Source: Gemmatimonadaceae bacterium (GTDB lineage Bacteria; Gemmatimonadota; Gemmatimonadetes; Gemmatimonadales; Gemmatimonadaceae). Taken from it: 64,000 bases of DNA. Position 1 is the first letter of the stretch. The number at the start of each line of letters is the position of its first letter. Both the position numbers and the translations under genes were made by a program. Below, one piece after another: positions 17,901 through 26,382 of this stretch. Where the stretch lies: NCBI GenBank assembly GCA_035606695.1, contig DATNEW010000028.1, positions 1-64,000 on the forward strand, written 5' to 3'. The notes beneath the pieces were generated by a model. That model was not told the origin of the DNA, made no database searches, and saw nothing but the letters and a program-made list of their open reading frames with translations.

Positions 17901-18365
17901 TTGACGAAGCAGTATGCCGAACAAAGCATCGAGATCTCACGCACCCACGACTTCGTCCAGTGGCGTGCGGTGGGCGTGCTCTTTCACTCGTGGTCGCGCG
18001 TGGTGCTTGGCGATCATGACGAGGCGCTGTCGACGCTCGTCCGCGCGCTCGACGGATATCGCGCTACGCAGGCAGAAATGAATCTGCCGCACTACATGTG
18101 GCTGCTCGCCGATGCCTACCACCGAACGGGGAAGCCCGCGCTGGCGCTCGATACGCTCCTTCAGGCGCAAGCGGTTGCCGAGAAGAATGACAATCGGTGC
18201 TGGGAGCCCGAGTTGCATCGCTTGCGCGGCGAGATCCTGCGTGAGCGCGGTGACCGGCATGGCGCCGAGCATTCGTTTCAACGCGCGCTGTCGATCGCAC
18301 GCGATCAGAACGCGGGGTCGCTGGTTCGGTTAGCCGAGGCGAGTTTGGCTCAAATCGGTTTGTAG
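14973..18365 (+). CDS. Serine/threonine kinase fused to an AAA-type ATPase and TPR region
   Basis: 1130 aa. The N-terminal Hanks-type kinase is complete: glycine loop GGGGMSHV, VAVK (Lys 45), HRDIKPGN (about 136-143), DFG (155-157) and APEQ. From about residue 326 (VVGRDFELAAL) there is an ATPase module with Walker A GEPGLGKT (356-363) and Walker B LVVCLEDVHWAD (about 473-484), as in signalling STAND/AAA_16 ATPases. The last 450 residues are TPR-like helical repeats. It probably senses a ligand through the TPR/ATPase part and signals by phosphorylation; substrates are unknown. Its stop overlaps the convergent methyltransferase gene by 16 bp. Confidence 0.92.
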   Translation: MTELRSRLESSLGEAYRIERELGGGGMSHVFVAEEAALGRRVAVKVLRADLVAEISTERFRREILVAARLQHPHIVPVLTAGEIGGVPFYTMPFVSGESLDVRLAREGALPIREAARILAGIARALAYAHRAGVVHRDIKPGNVLVVDGTAMVTDFGIAKAIVNARRTDSGVQPDASRPQETLTAIGESVGTPAYMAPEQISADPGMDHRADIYSFGILAYEILAGRRPFTASGYQSLIIAHLTKSPQPLAEIRPEVPAELAQLVTECLRKQPGERPATADELVAPLDAFAAGHRYRGGARASSAPAMRTTDEQRAAAAVERTARPVVGRDFELAALTASFDRASHDRGLVHAIAGEPGLGKTTLATRFLEQTAGQVERCRVGVGRCSERLAGAEAYLPFLEALEGLLNGPDGALVAQEMREIAPAWYAQVRPATMSDPSGARTPTDARVGSAEQMKRQLGSFLVELTRSGRLVVCLEDVHWADASTVDLIVYLADRFDTLPMLLLVTYRPSDLLAARHPFADAALRLHERDRIRETFLRAFDRHVLGEYVDRAYESNEFPSEFVDLIFQRTEGTPLFVVDLMRQLADRGVIGQRDGSWRLERAADTVDAEIPQSIRSVIQRTIDRLDELDRRLLTIASVQGAQFDSAVVAGATGLPPEQVEEHLERLERVYAMVRLVEERVIGKRHPSLRYAFSHILYQNTLQSPLRGTRRMALSASVASVMHDLYGDDPAVAAELGVLHRAARQFGEAARCFLTAARTATRLFANKEAVLLARRGLDAAAAMPDDDERARIELDLQLALGVPLNALFGYSGSEVESAYSRARELSARFSDPATQIPALHGLYRFYVVSGRLHTARDVVEQLVHVAEATGDPRQIFIARTAMGPPLIQLGEFERGVEFLRSGMSVYDQMRTDVDRLTYGAFMPGAWLAIALWMLGDDALALEENRRAREHADTPFAKAYAVTLTAWLHAHRGDAELTKQYAEQSIEISRTHDFVQWRAVGVLFHSWSRVVLGDHDEALSTLVRALDGYRATQAEMNLPHYMWLLADAYHRTGKPALALDTLLQAQAVAEKNDNRCWEPELHRLRGEILRERGDRHGAEHSFQRALSIARDQNAGSLVRLAEASLAQIGL

Positions 18366-19627
18366 CAGCCGATCTCGTGCGAGGGCCGTCCGGAGGCGCG
18401 TTGAAAGACGACGCGGTAGCTCTCGAGTGATCCGCTCCGTTGTAGTTGATGCGCGCCTGCCCAGAGGTACAACCGAAACAGGCGATACACACGCTCGCCG
18501 ACGATCGGCAGGACGCGATCGTACGCTGCCTCGAGATTGCGCGCCCACGCCTGAAGCGTGAGGTAATAGCTGTGGCGATCGTTGTGCAGCGCGATCGGCT
18601 CGAAGCCATGCGCGATCGCGGCCGCGAAGAGGCCGGGCAGATACACCGGGGTGTGATTTCCCGGAAACACGTACGTCGACGTGAACGTGCTCACTTTGTA
18701 CTTGCGCTGCCCGGCGGCAAAGTCCATGTAGACGCGCCCCGCCGGTTTGAGAAGCGTGGCGAACCGCGCGAAGAGTCCGTGATAGTCGGGCAAGTGCTCC
18801 ATGACACCGAGCAACGTGATGGCGTCGTATTGAGCGGCAGAGGAGAACGCGAAGATACTTTCGCGCACGACCTCGAGCCGGCCCGGTTCAGGATTGCGCA
18901 GACAGAAATCGGAGAGGAACGCGTACTGGTCGTGCGAGAGCGTGAGCATCGTCGAGCTGACGCCGCGCGGCGCGATGAACTTCTCGAACGAGGCCCAGCC
19001 ACCGCCGACGTTCAGCACGTGCGAGCCGCGCCGCAAGCGGCACACGTCGACGATGTACTCGAGCTTGTTCACGACGGCTTCGTCGAGTGAATCGTCGTCC
19101 GCCGTGTACAGCGCTTGCGAGTACAGGCCGTATTGCTTGTCGAGAAACGCCCAGTAGAACTCGTTGCCGAAATCGTAGTGCTTCGGCACCCACGCCATGT
19201 CGCTGCGCCGTTGGCCCAGCACCAGCGGAATTACGTGGCGCAGCAGCGACCGCAATGGGCGGCGATCGGTGAGGATGCCGCGCAAGTCGAGACAACTGAG
19301 AAAGTCGCCCTCGACGTCGATGTCACCGCGCAAATACGCCGTGCCCAGCTCCATCTCGTCGAGACTGACGAGCGCACGCCGGCCGCGGTCGTTGCGGACG
19401 CGCAGCAGGAATCGCGCGCGTTCTCCGTCGTCGCCGGCACGCGCGTCGCCTTGCAGATGTTCGACCGTTCCATCCGGCAGCTCGACCACGAATGGAGACA
19501 TGCCGGTGCCGGCCAGCCGCTTGTGCAGCGAGGACAGCACCGATGTGCGGCGGCGCTGTTCGCGTTCGTGGTTGGAGAGTGGTGGCGGCGGTGCGAACGA
19601 CGTGACCCGATGTGCTGTTTGAGGCAT
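18350..19627 (-). CDS. Cyclopropane-fatty-acid synthase-like SAM methyltransferase
   Basis: 425 aa. The order is that of CFA/mycolic-acid methyltransferases: an N-terminal region with ELGTAYLRGDIDVEGDFLS, then HYDFGNEFYWAFLDKQYGLYSQALY, SAM motif VLNVGGGWASFEKF and MEHLPDY. It is expected to methylate or cyclopropanate lipid double bonds at the membrane. The glycine loop reads GGGW where most members have GCGWG, and the C-terminal half is less typical, so the product could be another lipid methylation. No adjacent lipid genes are seen. Start ATG at 19627. Confidence 0.85.
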   Translation of the reverse strand: MPQTAHRVTSFAPPPPLSNHEREQRRRTSVLSSLHKRLAGTGMSPFVVELPDGTVEHLQGDARAGDDGERARFLLRVRNDRGRRALVSLDEMELGTAYLRGDIDVEGDFLSCLDLRGILTDRRPLRSLLRHVIPLVLGQRRSDMAWVPKHYDFGNEFYWAFLDKQYGLYSQALYTADDDSLDEAVVNKLEYIVDVCRLRRGSHVLNVGGGWASFEKFIAPRGVSSTMLTLSHDQYAFLSDFCLRNPEPGRLEVVRESIFAFSSAAQYDAITLLGVMEHLPDYHGLFARFATLLKPAGRVYMDFAAGQRKYKVSTFTSTYVFPGNHTPVYLPGLFAAAIAHGFEPIALHNDRHSYYLTLQAWARNLEAAYDRVLPIVGERVYRLFRLYLWAGAHQLQRSGSLESYRVVFQRASGRPSHEIGCYKPI

Positions 19628-19703
19628 GGTCGGGTTGCTGGTGGGAGGCGAGGACGACGGCCGCGAAGATTATGCTGCGGCCATCGGTCTCGAGCAAGAT
19701 CCG

Positions 19704-20492
19704 TCAGGCCGTTCGGCAGCGATTCGCAAGCAGTCCCGTCGCGGCGCCGGTTTCGATGTCCGCTATGAGCAGTCCGCTAACGCCGTAGGGTTGCCACGCG
19801 AGTACGCTGCCGTCGGGGCTCACCACGGCAGACGTGGTGGGCGATCCCTCGCCCGCGCAGTTCACGCTCGCGAAATAACAGGTGTTCTCCGCGGCGCGAC
19901 ACAGCATCGCCTTTTCATGAAACGTGTTCGCGGGATCGGCGAAGGCGGTCGGGCGATAGCTGTTCGCTTCCGCCTCGCCGAAGTGCGGATGAAACACCAC
20001 GTGTGCACCGCGCCGAGCTGCCCACCGGACGGTTTCCGGATAGCGCCAGCCTTCATGGCAAATTGAAATGCCAAACTTCAATGGCCCGCACTCGAACACA
20101 CGCCGCTCGGCGCCAGGCACGTATGTGGCTTCTTCGGAAGGGTCGAGCTGCACCTTGTCCTGAAAGCCGGCGATCGATCCGTCGCGGTTGATGACGAGCG
20201 CGGCGATACGCGCCGTTCCGTCGACAACGCGTTCGGTGCCGAGGACCACGGCGACGTTGGCTTCGCCGGCGGCTAACGCGATGTCACGCCACGCGCTCTC
20301 GAGAAACTGCGCGTCGGGCGGCGGAAGCTGTCTGTCCGCCGTGCGGTATCCAGGCACGTAGCACTCAGGAAAACACAGGATGTCGGCGCGCTCCGTCGCC
20401 GCATGAGCAATCGCCCGTTGCGTCAATGCCACCGACGCAGCGGGCGATTCAGGGTACTCGAGATTCGCGAGCGCGATTCTGACGAGAGTCAT
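19704..20492 (-). CDS. Carbon-nitrogen hydrolase (nitrilase superfamily)
   Basis: 262 aa, the usual length. The catalytic triad is visible: Glu 43 in CFPECYVPGY, Lys 113 in QDKVQLDP and Cys 145 in SICHEGWRYPE. It should hydrolyse an amide or nitrile in the cytoplasm; members of this branch act as omega-amidases or N-carbamoyl amidases, but the substrate cannot be read from sequence. The start ATG has no ribosome binding site and is preceded at 6 bp by TATCAT, so it is probably leaderless. Confidence 0.92.
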   Translation of the reverse strand: MTLVRIALANLEYPESPAASVALTQRAIAHAATERADILCFPECYVPGYRTADRQLPPPDAQFLESAWRDIALAAGEANVAVVLGTERVVDGTARIAALVINRDGSIAGFQDKVQLDPSEEATYVPGAERRVFECGPLKFGISICHEGWRYPETVRWAARRGAHVVFHPHFGEAEANSYRPTAFADPANTFHEKAMLCRAAENTCYFASVNCAGEGSPTTSAVVSPDGSVLAWQPYGVSGLLIADIETGAATGLLANRCRTA

Positions 20493-20498
20493 GCAAGC

Positions 20499-20504
20499 AT
20501 GATA
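20499..20504 (-). promoter_or_regulatory. Probable -10 box for a leaderless nitrilase-family mRNA
   Basis: On the minus strand TATCAT lies 6 nt before the ATG at 20492, a distance expected when transcription starts at the start codon. No Shine-Dalgarno sequence is present. Confidence 0.45.
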
Positions 20505-20535
20505 AAGACGAGCCGACGAGTCGCGCCAGATGCGA

Positions 20536-21159
20536 TCAGGAGTGCGGATGACCGAGCGTCGGAAGATCGCGACCCAGGAGGTCCTCGACGGGTTGCCGCC
20601 CGTTGTTGCCCATACGGTGTTCGTCCATGAGGCCGATGGCGCGGGCGTTCGCGAGGGCTTCGTCGACTGGAATGCCGCGTTCCTTGATCAGGTACGCCGC
20701 CCAGAGATGTGATGCGCGCCACCCGATCGTGCAGTGCAGGAGCACCTTGCCGCTCGATTCGCGAACGGCGTTGCTGAACTTCGTCACGGCGTCCGGCGAA
20801 TACGGAAATTCGGAATTTCCACGCATGGGGATATAGACGTACTTCATGCCGAGCTGCGAGACCAGCGCGGCTTCGTCGAAGTTCACGGAGCGCTTCATTT
20901 CCTCGGGCGTTCGCAGATTCACGACGGTCGTGACGCCCTGCGCCTTCATCTCGCGCAGCGCGCGTTCCGTCGGCTGTCCGCCGACGAAGACGTCGTCGCC
21001 GACGCGCGCGATGGTCGATTGAAACCTGCCGGCGGAGTCGAGCGCGACCGGAGCGGGTAAATGGGTGATCTTGGCGGCGCTGGTGAAGTGCTGCGCGCGA
21101 GCGCCATATGGCAGCAGTACGCAAAGTGCGAGTGAGAGAACGATCGGGCGGTGAGACAT
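20536..21159 (-). CDS. Secreted dual-specificity-type protein tyrosine phosphatase
   Basis: 207 aa. The signal peptide (MSHRPIVLSLALCVLLPYGARA) follows the ATG at 21159, which has GGAGAG about 9 bp upstream. The catalytic loop HCTIGWRAS matches HCxxGxxR in part: the Cys is present and Arg is at position +5 of the loop. An upstream TVVNLRTPEEM block is typical of the beta-lactamase-hydrolase-like (BLH) phosphatases. It acts outside the cytoplasm, possibly on phosphoproteins or other phosphoesters. The next gene downstream is the nitrilase-family gene, 43 bp away. Confidence 0.82.
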   Translation of the reverse strand: MSHRPIVLSLALCVLLPYGARAQHFTSAAKITHLPAPVALDSAGRFQSTIARVGDDVFVGGQPTERALREMKAQGVTTVVNLRTPEEMKRSVNFDEAALVSQLGMKYVYIPMRGNSEFPYSPDAVTKFSNAVRESSGKVLLHCTIGWRASHLWAAYLIKERGIPVDEALANARAIGLMDEHRMGNNGRQPVEDLLGRDLPTLGHPHS

Positions 21160-21264
21160 GAAGCTCTCCAGAAGCGGTAATGCCGAACCATCGCCGCCGC
21201 GAGCGATGGCCGCAATGTCGAGTGTCCGACGATTTCGGCCATGTACAGCATTGGCACGCCACCC

Positions 21265-21293
21265 TTTCATCCCGCGTACATTCGCTCTACGAT
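21265..21293 (+). promoter_or_regulatory. Promoter for a leaderless secreted-protein mRNA
   Basis: TTTCAT (21265-21270), 17 bp, TACGAT (21288-21293), then 7 nt to the ATG at 21301. No ribosome binding site is visible, so the transcript is likely to begin at the start codon. Confidence 0.45.
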
Positions 21294-21300
21294 TTGCCGC

Positions 21301-22962
21301 ATGAATCGTCGACTCGTTGCATTCGGCGCCCTGGCGGCGCCGGCGATGGCGTTCGCTGCCGCGAGACATCGCGCTGAACGCGACGTCGAACAGACGAAGC
21401 AGGGCACGCGTCCGCCGATCGGCGTCGTCGCAAGCTTCGATGGATTAGGCAGCGGATTCTCCGGACCGCAGGGCAACGCCGCGCTGCGCAACCCGTCGGA
21501 CAACTCCGTGGCGGTCGGGCCCAATCACATCGTTCAGATCGTGAACACGCGCATGGCGATCTTCACGAAGAAAGGTGCGCGATATGACACGACGGGCCGC
21601 GTGTTGTACGGCCCGGTGGAAACGCGGAACGTGTTTCGTGAATTCGGCGGACCATGCGAGCAGCGCAACAACGGTGACGCGGTGGTTCGGTACGATCAGC
21701 TGGCGGGGCGGTGGTTGATCGTCATGCCGATCTTTTCGCGCATCGCCGAGCAGTCGGATCCGCGCGGGGCGCCGCGTGCCGGTGACGGATCGCGCGAGAG
21801 TTTGCCGGGCGTCGCGGGTCAGCCTGGTGCAGCGGTTCGCCTCTACGAGCCGCCACCGCCGCCACCGCCGCCGCCTGACACGACGCCGCGCGATACGTCG
21901 CAGCGACGTGCGCGACCGCCGCAGCCGACGACGGGCGTATATGCCATGTGTTACGCGGTGAGCACGGGCAACGATCCGTTCGGCCCATACTATCGCTACG
22001 AATTCATTCGCCCGCTTTTTCCCGATTATCCGCGTCCCGCCGTCTGGCCCGACGGCTACTACGTTCCGACGAGCACCGGCGACGAGGTCATACAAAAACA
22101 CGCCTGCGTCGTCGAGCGCGCGAAGATGTTGATCGGCGCGCCGGCGCGCGAGCAGTGTGTCGTCATCGACAGCGTCAATTTCCTGAACAACGCCGACGTC
22201 GACGGAATGAACGCACCGCCCCGCGGCGCTCCGAACATCATGCTTGCGGCCGGCGGACGGCAGCTCGCGAAAGTGATGGAGGACTCGGTCATTCTCGCCT
22301 GGACATTTCACGTCGACTGGAACGATGCGGCGCGCACGCGAGTGAGCGGCCCGACCAACGTTCGTGTGGCGCCCTATCACTATTTGTGTAATGGCCAGCT
22401 GACGAATTGCGTGCCTCAACCGGGCGTCGAACGCCGGTTGGACGCGCAAGGCGACAAGCTGATGGCGCGCGTGGTGTATCGCCGCGTTGGCGGACACGAA
22501 TCGATCGTGGCCGCGCACTCGGTCGATACACACGCGGGGGGCGGCGGAGTACGCTGGTACGAATTCCGGCTCGACGCGCGGCGACTGCCGGCGTTGTATC
22601 AGCAGGGAACGTACGCGCCCGACGGGGGCTTTCGCTGGCTGGGCAGCCCGGCGATGGATGCCCGCGGCAACATCGGCATCGGCTACTCGTTCGGCGATTC
22701 GACGACGTTTGTCGGGCAACGCTTCGCGGGACGACGTGCCGGCGATCCGCGCGGCACGTTGTCACTTCACGAAATGGTGCTCGCCTCCGGCGAAGCACCG
22801 CAGACGAACACGCTGCGCTGGGAGGACTACACGCAAACCGCGGTCGACCCGAGTGACGATTGCACGATCTGGTACGTGGGCGATTACGTCAAGGCGGGCG
22901 CGACGAACTACACGACGCGCATTGCCGGCGTGCGCTTTCCCGATTGTCGCGGAGCGCGATGA
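21301..22962 (+). CDS. Large secreted protein of unknown function, sialidase-like propeller suspected
   Basis: 553 aa with a signal peptide (MNRRLVAFGALAAPAMAFAAA). Early residues read PSDNSVAVGPNHIVQIVNTRMAIF and later VVRYDQLAGRWLIVMPIF, blocks known from secreted proteins with neuraminidase-like beta-propellers. A poly-Pro insert (PPPPPPPPPDTTP) splits the domain. Later segments (GYYVPTST, WEDYTQTAVDPSDDCTIWYVGDY) fit the same fold. Several paired Cys suggest disulfides. No catalytic set is recognised. Confidence 0.75.
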   Translation: MNRRLVAFGALAAPAMAFAAARHRAERDVEQTKQGTRPPIGVVASFDGLGSGFSGPQGNAALRNPSDNSVAVGPNHIVQIVNTRMAIFTKKGARYDTTGRVLYGPVETRNVFREFGGPCEQRNNGDAVVRYDQLAGRWLIVMPIFSRIAEQSDPRGAPRAGDGSRESLPGVAGQPGAAVRLYEPPPPPPPPPDTTPRDTSQRRARPPQPTTGVYAMCYAVSTGNDPFGPYYRYEFIRPLFPDYPRPAVWPDGYYVPTSTGDEVIQKHACVVERAKMLIGAPAREQCVVIDSVNFLNNADVDGMNAPPRGAPNIMLAAGGRQLAKVMEDSVILAWTFHVDWNDAARTRVSGPTNVRVAPYHYLCNGQLTNCVPQPGVERRLDAQGDKLMARVVYRRVGGHESIVAAHSVDTHAGGGGVRWYEFRLDARRLPALYQQGTYAPDGGFRWLGSPAMDARGNIGIGYSFGDSTTFVGQRFAGRRAGDPRGTLSLHEMVLASGEAPQTNTLRWEDYTQTAVDPSDDCTIWYVGDYVKAGATNYTTRIAGVRFPDCRGAR

Positions 22963-22980
22963 ACCGCGTTCGGCAACGCG

Positions 22981-23010
22981 TTGCGCGGCGGGCGTTGCGC
23001 ACGGTAGACT
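22981..23010 (+). promoter_or_regulatory. Promoter for a leaderless FkbM methyltransferase mRNA
   Basis: TTGCGC (22981-22986), 18 bp, TAGACT (23005-23010), then 7 nt to the ATG at 23018. TAGACT is also the -10 of the clpP operon promoter. Confidence 0.45.
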
Positions 23011-23017
23011 GCGCGTC

Positions 23018-23935
23018 ATGAGGAAACAGCAGACCGCGACGCCGCTCGCTTCCGAGGTCCGGACCAATCGGCTCGTCGAGCGGCTCATCTGGTCTCTCCG
23101 CGACACGCGGCTGGCGCGCCGGATTTCGCTGTCGCTTTCCGTGCGCTATCGCGGACGGTCGATTCGCGTTCCGGTCATCGATGGCCTGGGGCTTGGGAAT
23201 TCCCGGCTCACCGAACCGTGGATGCTTCCGTTGCTGGAGCGGCTGCTCGCGCTGGACTCGCGCGCGGTTCTCGATGTCGGCGTCAACCTTGGTCAGACGC
23301 TGATGAAGTTCCTGCTCCTGAGTGATGGGCGGCGCTACATCGGGTGCGAGCCCAATCCGTTGTGCGTATTCTATGTCGAGCGAATGGCGGCGTTGAACGA
23401 CGCACGAAGCGTGGCGATCATCCCATGCGGGTTGAGCGACCAGCATGGCGTATTACAATTGTTCTCCGGTGGTCCCGTCGATTCCGCGGCGAGTCTCGTC
23501 GCGGGCTTTCGCGACGCGTCGGAGTACACCTCGTCGCGCATTGCGATCGTCGCGCCGGGCGACGAGGTGCTACAGGTGGCGGGAGCGCCGCCCATCGGCA
23601 TTCTCAAGATCGACGTCGAAGGCGCGGAGCTCGACGTCCTGCGCGGACTCCATCAAACGCTCGCGCGAGACCGGCCTCTGGTCGTGTGCGAAATCCTTCC
23701 GACGTATTCCGACACGACGGAGAACGGTCGCATGCGACGCAAGCGAGCCGACGCCGTGACGGAGGTCATGACATCGCTCGGCTACCGGATGTACCGCATC
23801 AATCACGCGGGCGGCTTGCAACCCCTCGATCGCGTCGAAACACACGGTGACGTCGAGCTATCCGACTATCTCTTCGCGCCGCGAGAGCGCAGCGGCGACG
23901 TCGAACGCGCCTTCGGCGTCGCCGCTGCGCATTGA
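23018..23935 (+). CDS. FkbM family methyltransferase
   Basis: 305 aa. The SAM-binding motif is AVLDVGVNLGQTLMKFLL; IGCEPNPLCVFYVERM, IPCGLSDQHG and ILKIDVEGAELDVLRG complete the FkbM pattern. It methylates a hydroxyl of a small molecule or sugar; the substrate is unknown. The first 50 residues are basic and not conserved. The start ATG at 23018 lacks a ribosome binding site and lies 7 nt after a -10-like TAGACT. The gene is isolated, with no glycosyltransferases nearby. Confidence 0.9.
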   Translation: MRKQQTATPLASEVRTNRLVERLIWSLRDTRLARRISLSLSVRYRGRSIRVPVIDGLGLGNSRLTEPWMLPLLERLLALDSRAVLDVGVNLGQTLMKFLLLSDGRRYIGCEPNPLCVFYVERMAALNDARSVAIIPCGLSDQHGVLQLFSGGPVDSAASLVAGFRDASEYTSSRIAIVAPGDEVLQVAGAPPIGILKIDVEGAELDVLRGLHQTLARDRPLVVCEILPTYSDTTENGRMRRKRADAVTEVMTSLGYRMYRINHAGGLQPLDRVETHGDVELSDYLFAPRERSGDVERAFGVAAAH

Positions 23936-23941
23936 CGACGC

Positions 23942-24772
23942 TCAGCGCGCAGGCGGCGGCGGCGGAAGTTGAGCCAGCCGGCGCTTCATGTTGTCGAACG
24001 CCTGCGTATCCGTGCGCAGCCGGTTCAGCGTGGCCGCCGACGTCGAATTGAGCATTCGTTGAACATCCGCGATACGATCCTGCGTACCCGGGTGGTCGGA
24101 GAACCACGACGCCGTGGCACCGCCGCCGTTGCTCTGCTGCTCTTCGGCGAGCAGCTTCTCGAAGAACGTGAGCATGCCGCGCGGGTTCAAACCGGCGTTG
24201 ATCTCATTCTGGAAGCCGCCCTCGTCGGCTTGCACTTCGTCGTCGCGACCGAACTTCGCGAACAGCAGCGTACCGCTCGCCTGAATGCCCGCCTGAGCGA
24301 GCCCGGAGTTGCAGACATTCGTCAGCGCGCAGAGCACGCCGGCGCCGACGTTTGCGCCCTGCATCTGCTCCATCTGCTTCACCGAGTGCCGGCGCACGAC
24401 GTGTTCGATCTCGTGGCCGAGCACCGCCCCGAGCTCGCTCTCGTTGCTCGCGCGGGTGAGCACGCCGCGGTTCACATAGATGAACCCGCCCGGCAGCGCG
24501 AACGCGTTGACCTCGTCGGTGTTGACGACCGCGAAGCTCCATTGCAGGTCGGCGCGCGACGTATGACTCGCAATCTGCTGGCCGAGACTGTTCACGTAGC
24601 TGTTGATCGTGGGGTCGTTGAGTATCGGGAGCTGCTGGCTCACCTGCGCGGCCTGCTCCTGGCCGAGCTGCACTTCCTGTTGCTGCGAGATGCTGCACGC
24701 CCCGAGCAGCATCGCGGTCATCACTAGCGTGCCCTGCCGTAAGCGGCTCGGGATACAATGAGTATTGGTCAT
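23942..24772 (-). CDS. M48 family metalloprotease lipoprotein
   Basis: 276 aa. A lipoprotein signal with lipobox LLGAC (Cys 26) anchors it at the outer or inner membrane. The zinc motif HEIEH (120-124) and the third ligand Glu in EVQAD (about 179) are those of BepA/LoiP-like peptidases. It probably performs periplasmic quality control of membrane proteins. A Pro-rich tail (LPPPPPAR) ends the protein, as in many members. The divergent small lipoprotein gene begins 189 bp away. Confidence 0.92.
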   Translation of the reverse strand: MTNTHCIPSRLRQGTLVMTAMLLGACSISQQQEVQLGQEQAAQVSQQLPILNDPTINSYVNSLGQQIASHTSRADLQWSFAVVNTDEVNAFALPGGFIYVNRGVLTRASNESELGAVLGHEIEHVVRRHSVKQMEQMQGANVGAGVLCALTNVCNSGLAQAGIQASGTLLFAKFGRDDEVQADEGGFQNEINAGLNPRGMLTFFEKLLAEEQQSNGGGATASWFSDHPGTQDRIADVQRMLNSTSAATLNRLRTDTQAFDNMKRRLAQLPPPPPAR

Positions 24773-24961
24773 GGCAGGCCTTCATGAAGCACTCAGCGTA
24801 CCAGCGGCTCGGCGCGGCACGTCGATCCCGTGCGCTCGATCCGCGGTTCGTGAAATCCGGTGGCGAGACTTGCCGCGGTCCACTTGATGCTGCATTGTGC
24901 ATACAATTCGCGCCGCCACCCTCGGCGTTCGGCCTTCATCATCGGCAACCAGGAGCAGAGA

Positions 24962-25228
24962 ATGTCGACGACACGTGGCTCGACGATCAGAACAGCGATT
25001 CGACTCGGGCTCGCATTGGCGGCGGCAGGGGCGCTCGGCGCGTGCGCTTCCATTCCGCAGCGGGCATGGGCAAACGGCCAGGCGATGACGCAGAGTCGCG
25101 CCTATCAATCGGTCATGGCGGGCAACAAGAGTTTCCAGGCACACCGCGAGCTGCAGTGGAGTCTCGACCCGCGGCGCTTGAACTACCAGGAAGTGAACTA
25201 CCCCGCGTTCGGGCAGTGGTGGTACTGA
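24962..25228 (+). CDS. Small lipoprotein of unknown function
   Basis: 88 aa. The signal RTAIRLGLALAAAGALGACAS has a good lipobox (LGAC). The mature part is about 60 residues ending in PAFGQWWY, with two aromatic patches. ATG at 24962 has CAGGAGCAG 5-13 bp upstream. It has no recognised family. An inverted-repeat-like GC hairpin follows the gene (GCCCGCGCAGACTGCGCGGGC around 25293-25314) and may end transcription. Confidence 0.7.
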   Translation: MSTTRGSTIRTAIRLGLALAAAGALGACASIPQRAWANGQAMTQSRAYQSVMAGNKSFQAHRELQWSLDPRRLNYQEVNYPAFGQWWY

Positions 25229-25389
25229 CGCCGAGGCATTGACGGACGGGGCTCGCCCGGCCGCCAAACACGATCGGCACGAGACGTTTTCGGCCCGCGC
25301 AGACTGCGCGGGCCGTGTCGTCTCCAGGCGAATCGAGCGGTTAAGAAGTCTTTCGGTCGAACGGCACGTCCTTTCCGCGGCACCATCAC

Positions 25390-26382
25390 GTGATCACGGC
25401 AAGACAGCTCAGCAAGCACTACCGGGTGAAGGTTCGCGATCCCGGTATCGGTGGTGCGTTGCGCGCGATCGTCGCGCCGCGCTACGATGATGTCATTGCC
25501 GTCGACAAGCTGACGTTTACCATCGAGCGCGGCGAAGTCGTCGCGTTCCTCGGCCCCAACGGCGCCGGAAAGACGACGACGTTGAAGATGATCACCGGCC
25601 TGTTGTATCCGACATCCGGGTCCATCGAAGTCGCCGGCCTCAATCCGTGGACGGCCAGCGCGGCGTTCAAGTGCCGGATCTCGCTCGTGCTCGGCAACAA
25701 GCAGCAGCTGCTGTGGGATCTGCCGGTCGAGGAGACGTTTCGTCTCAATCGCGCGATCTACGCGATTCCCGACGCGATCTACGCAAAGCAGCGCCGTGAT
25801 TTGATCGAGATGCTGGAGATCGGCGAATTGCTCGATCGTCCCGTGCGCAATCTCTCGCTCGGCGAACGCATGAAGTGCGAGCTCGCCGCGGCGTTGCTGC
25901 ATCGGCCGGAGCTGGTGTTGCTCGACGAGCCGACGCTTGGCCTCGACGTCACGGCGCAAGATGCGGTGCGCGGCTTTCTGAAAGACTACGCCGTGCGTCA
26001 CACCGCGACGATCCTGCTCACGTCGCACTACATGGCCGACGTCACCGCGTTGGCGAAGCGCGTGATGATGATCAACGACGGCCGCCTGGTTTACGACGGC
26101 TCGCTGTCCGACCTCGTGGCGCGCACCGTTCCGGTGAAGCGACTCGAGCTCACGCTGTGTCCCGAGACGACGCTGGATGCTGTCGCACATTTTGGAGAAG
26201 TGAAACGGTTTCAGCATCCCTCCGCCGTGATCGAGGTGCCGCGAGATGAGGCGGCCAGAGCGAGCGCGCGCATTCTGATGTCGGGGCTCGTGGTCGACCT
26301 GTCAATTCACGACCCGCCAATCGAGGACGTCATTCGCCAGGCGTTCGCCGACGCTCGCGACGACGGGATGACCCCCGAATGA
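25390..26382 (+). CDS. ABC-2 transporter ATP-binding protein (COG4586-like)
   Basis: 330 aa. Walker A GPNGAGKTT (about 55-63), a signature loop reading LSLGE in place of LSGGQ, Walker B LVLLDEPTLGLD, and the switch region LLTSHYMADV are present. The long C-terminal extension and the N-terminal YRVKVRDPGIGGALRAIVAP fit the ATPase of the COG4586/4587/3694 export trio. GTG at 25390 is the start; the stop overlaps the next gene by 4 bp. The exported substrate is unknown. Confidence 0.92.
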   Translation: MITARQLSKHYRVKVRDPGIGGALRAIVAPRYDDVIAVDKLTFTIERGEVVAFLGPNGAGKTTTLKMITGLLYPTSGSIEVAGLNPWTASAAFKCRISLVLGNKQQLLWDLPVEETFRLNRAIYAIPDAIYAKQRRDLIEMLEIGELLDRPVRNLSLGERMKCELAAALLHRPELVLLDEPTLGLDVTAQDAVRGFLKDYAVRHTATILLTSHYMADVTALAKRVMMINDGRLVYDGSLSDLVARTVPVKRLELTLCPETTLDAVAHFGEVKRFQHPSAVIEVPRDEAARASARILMSGLVVDLSIHDPPIEDVIRQAFADARDDGMTPE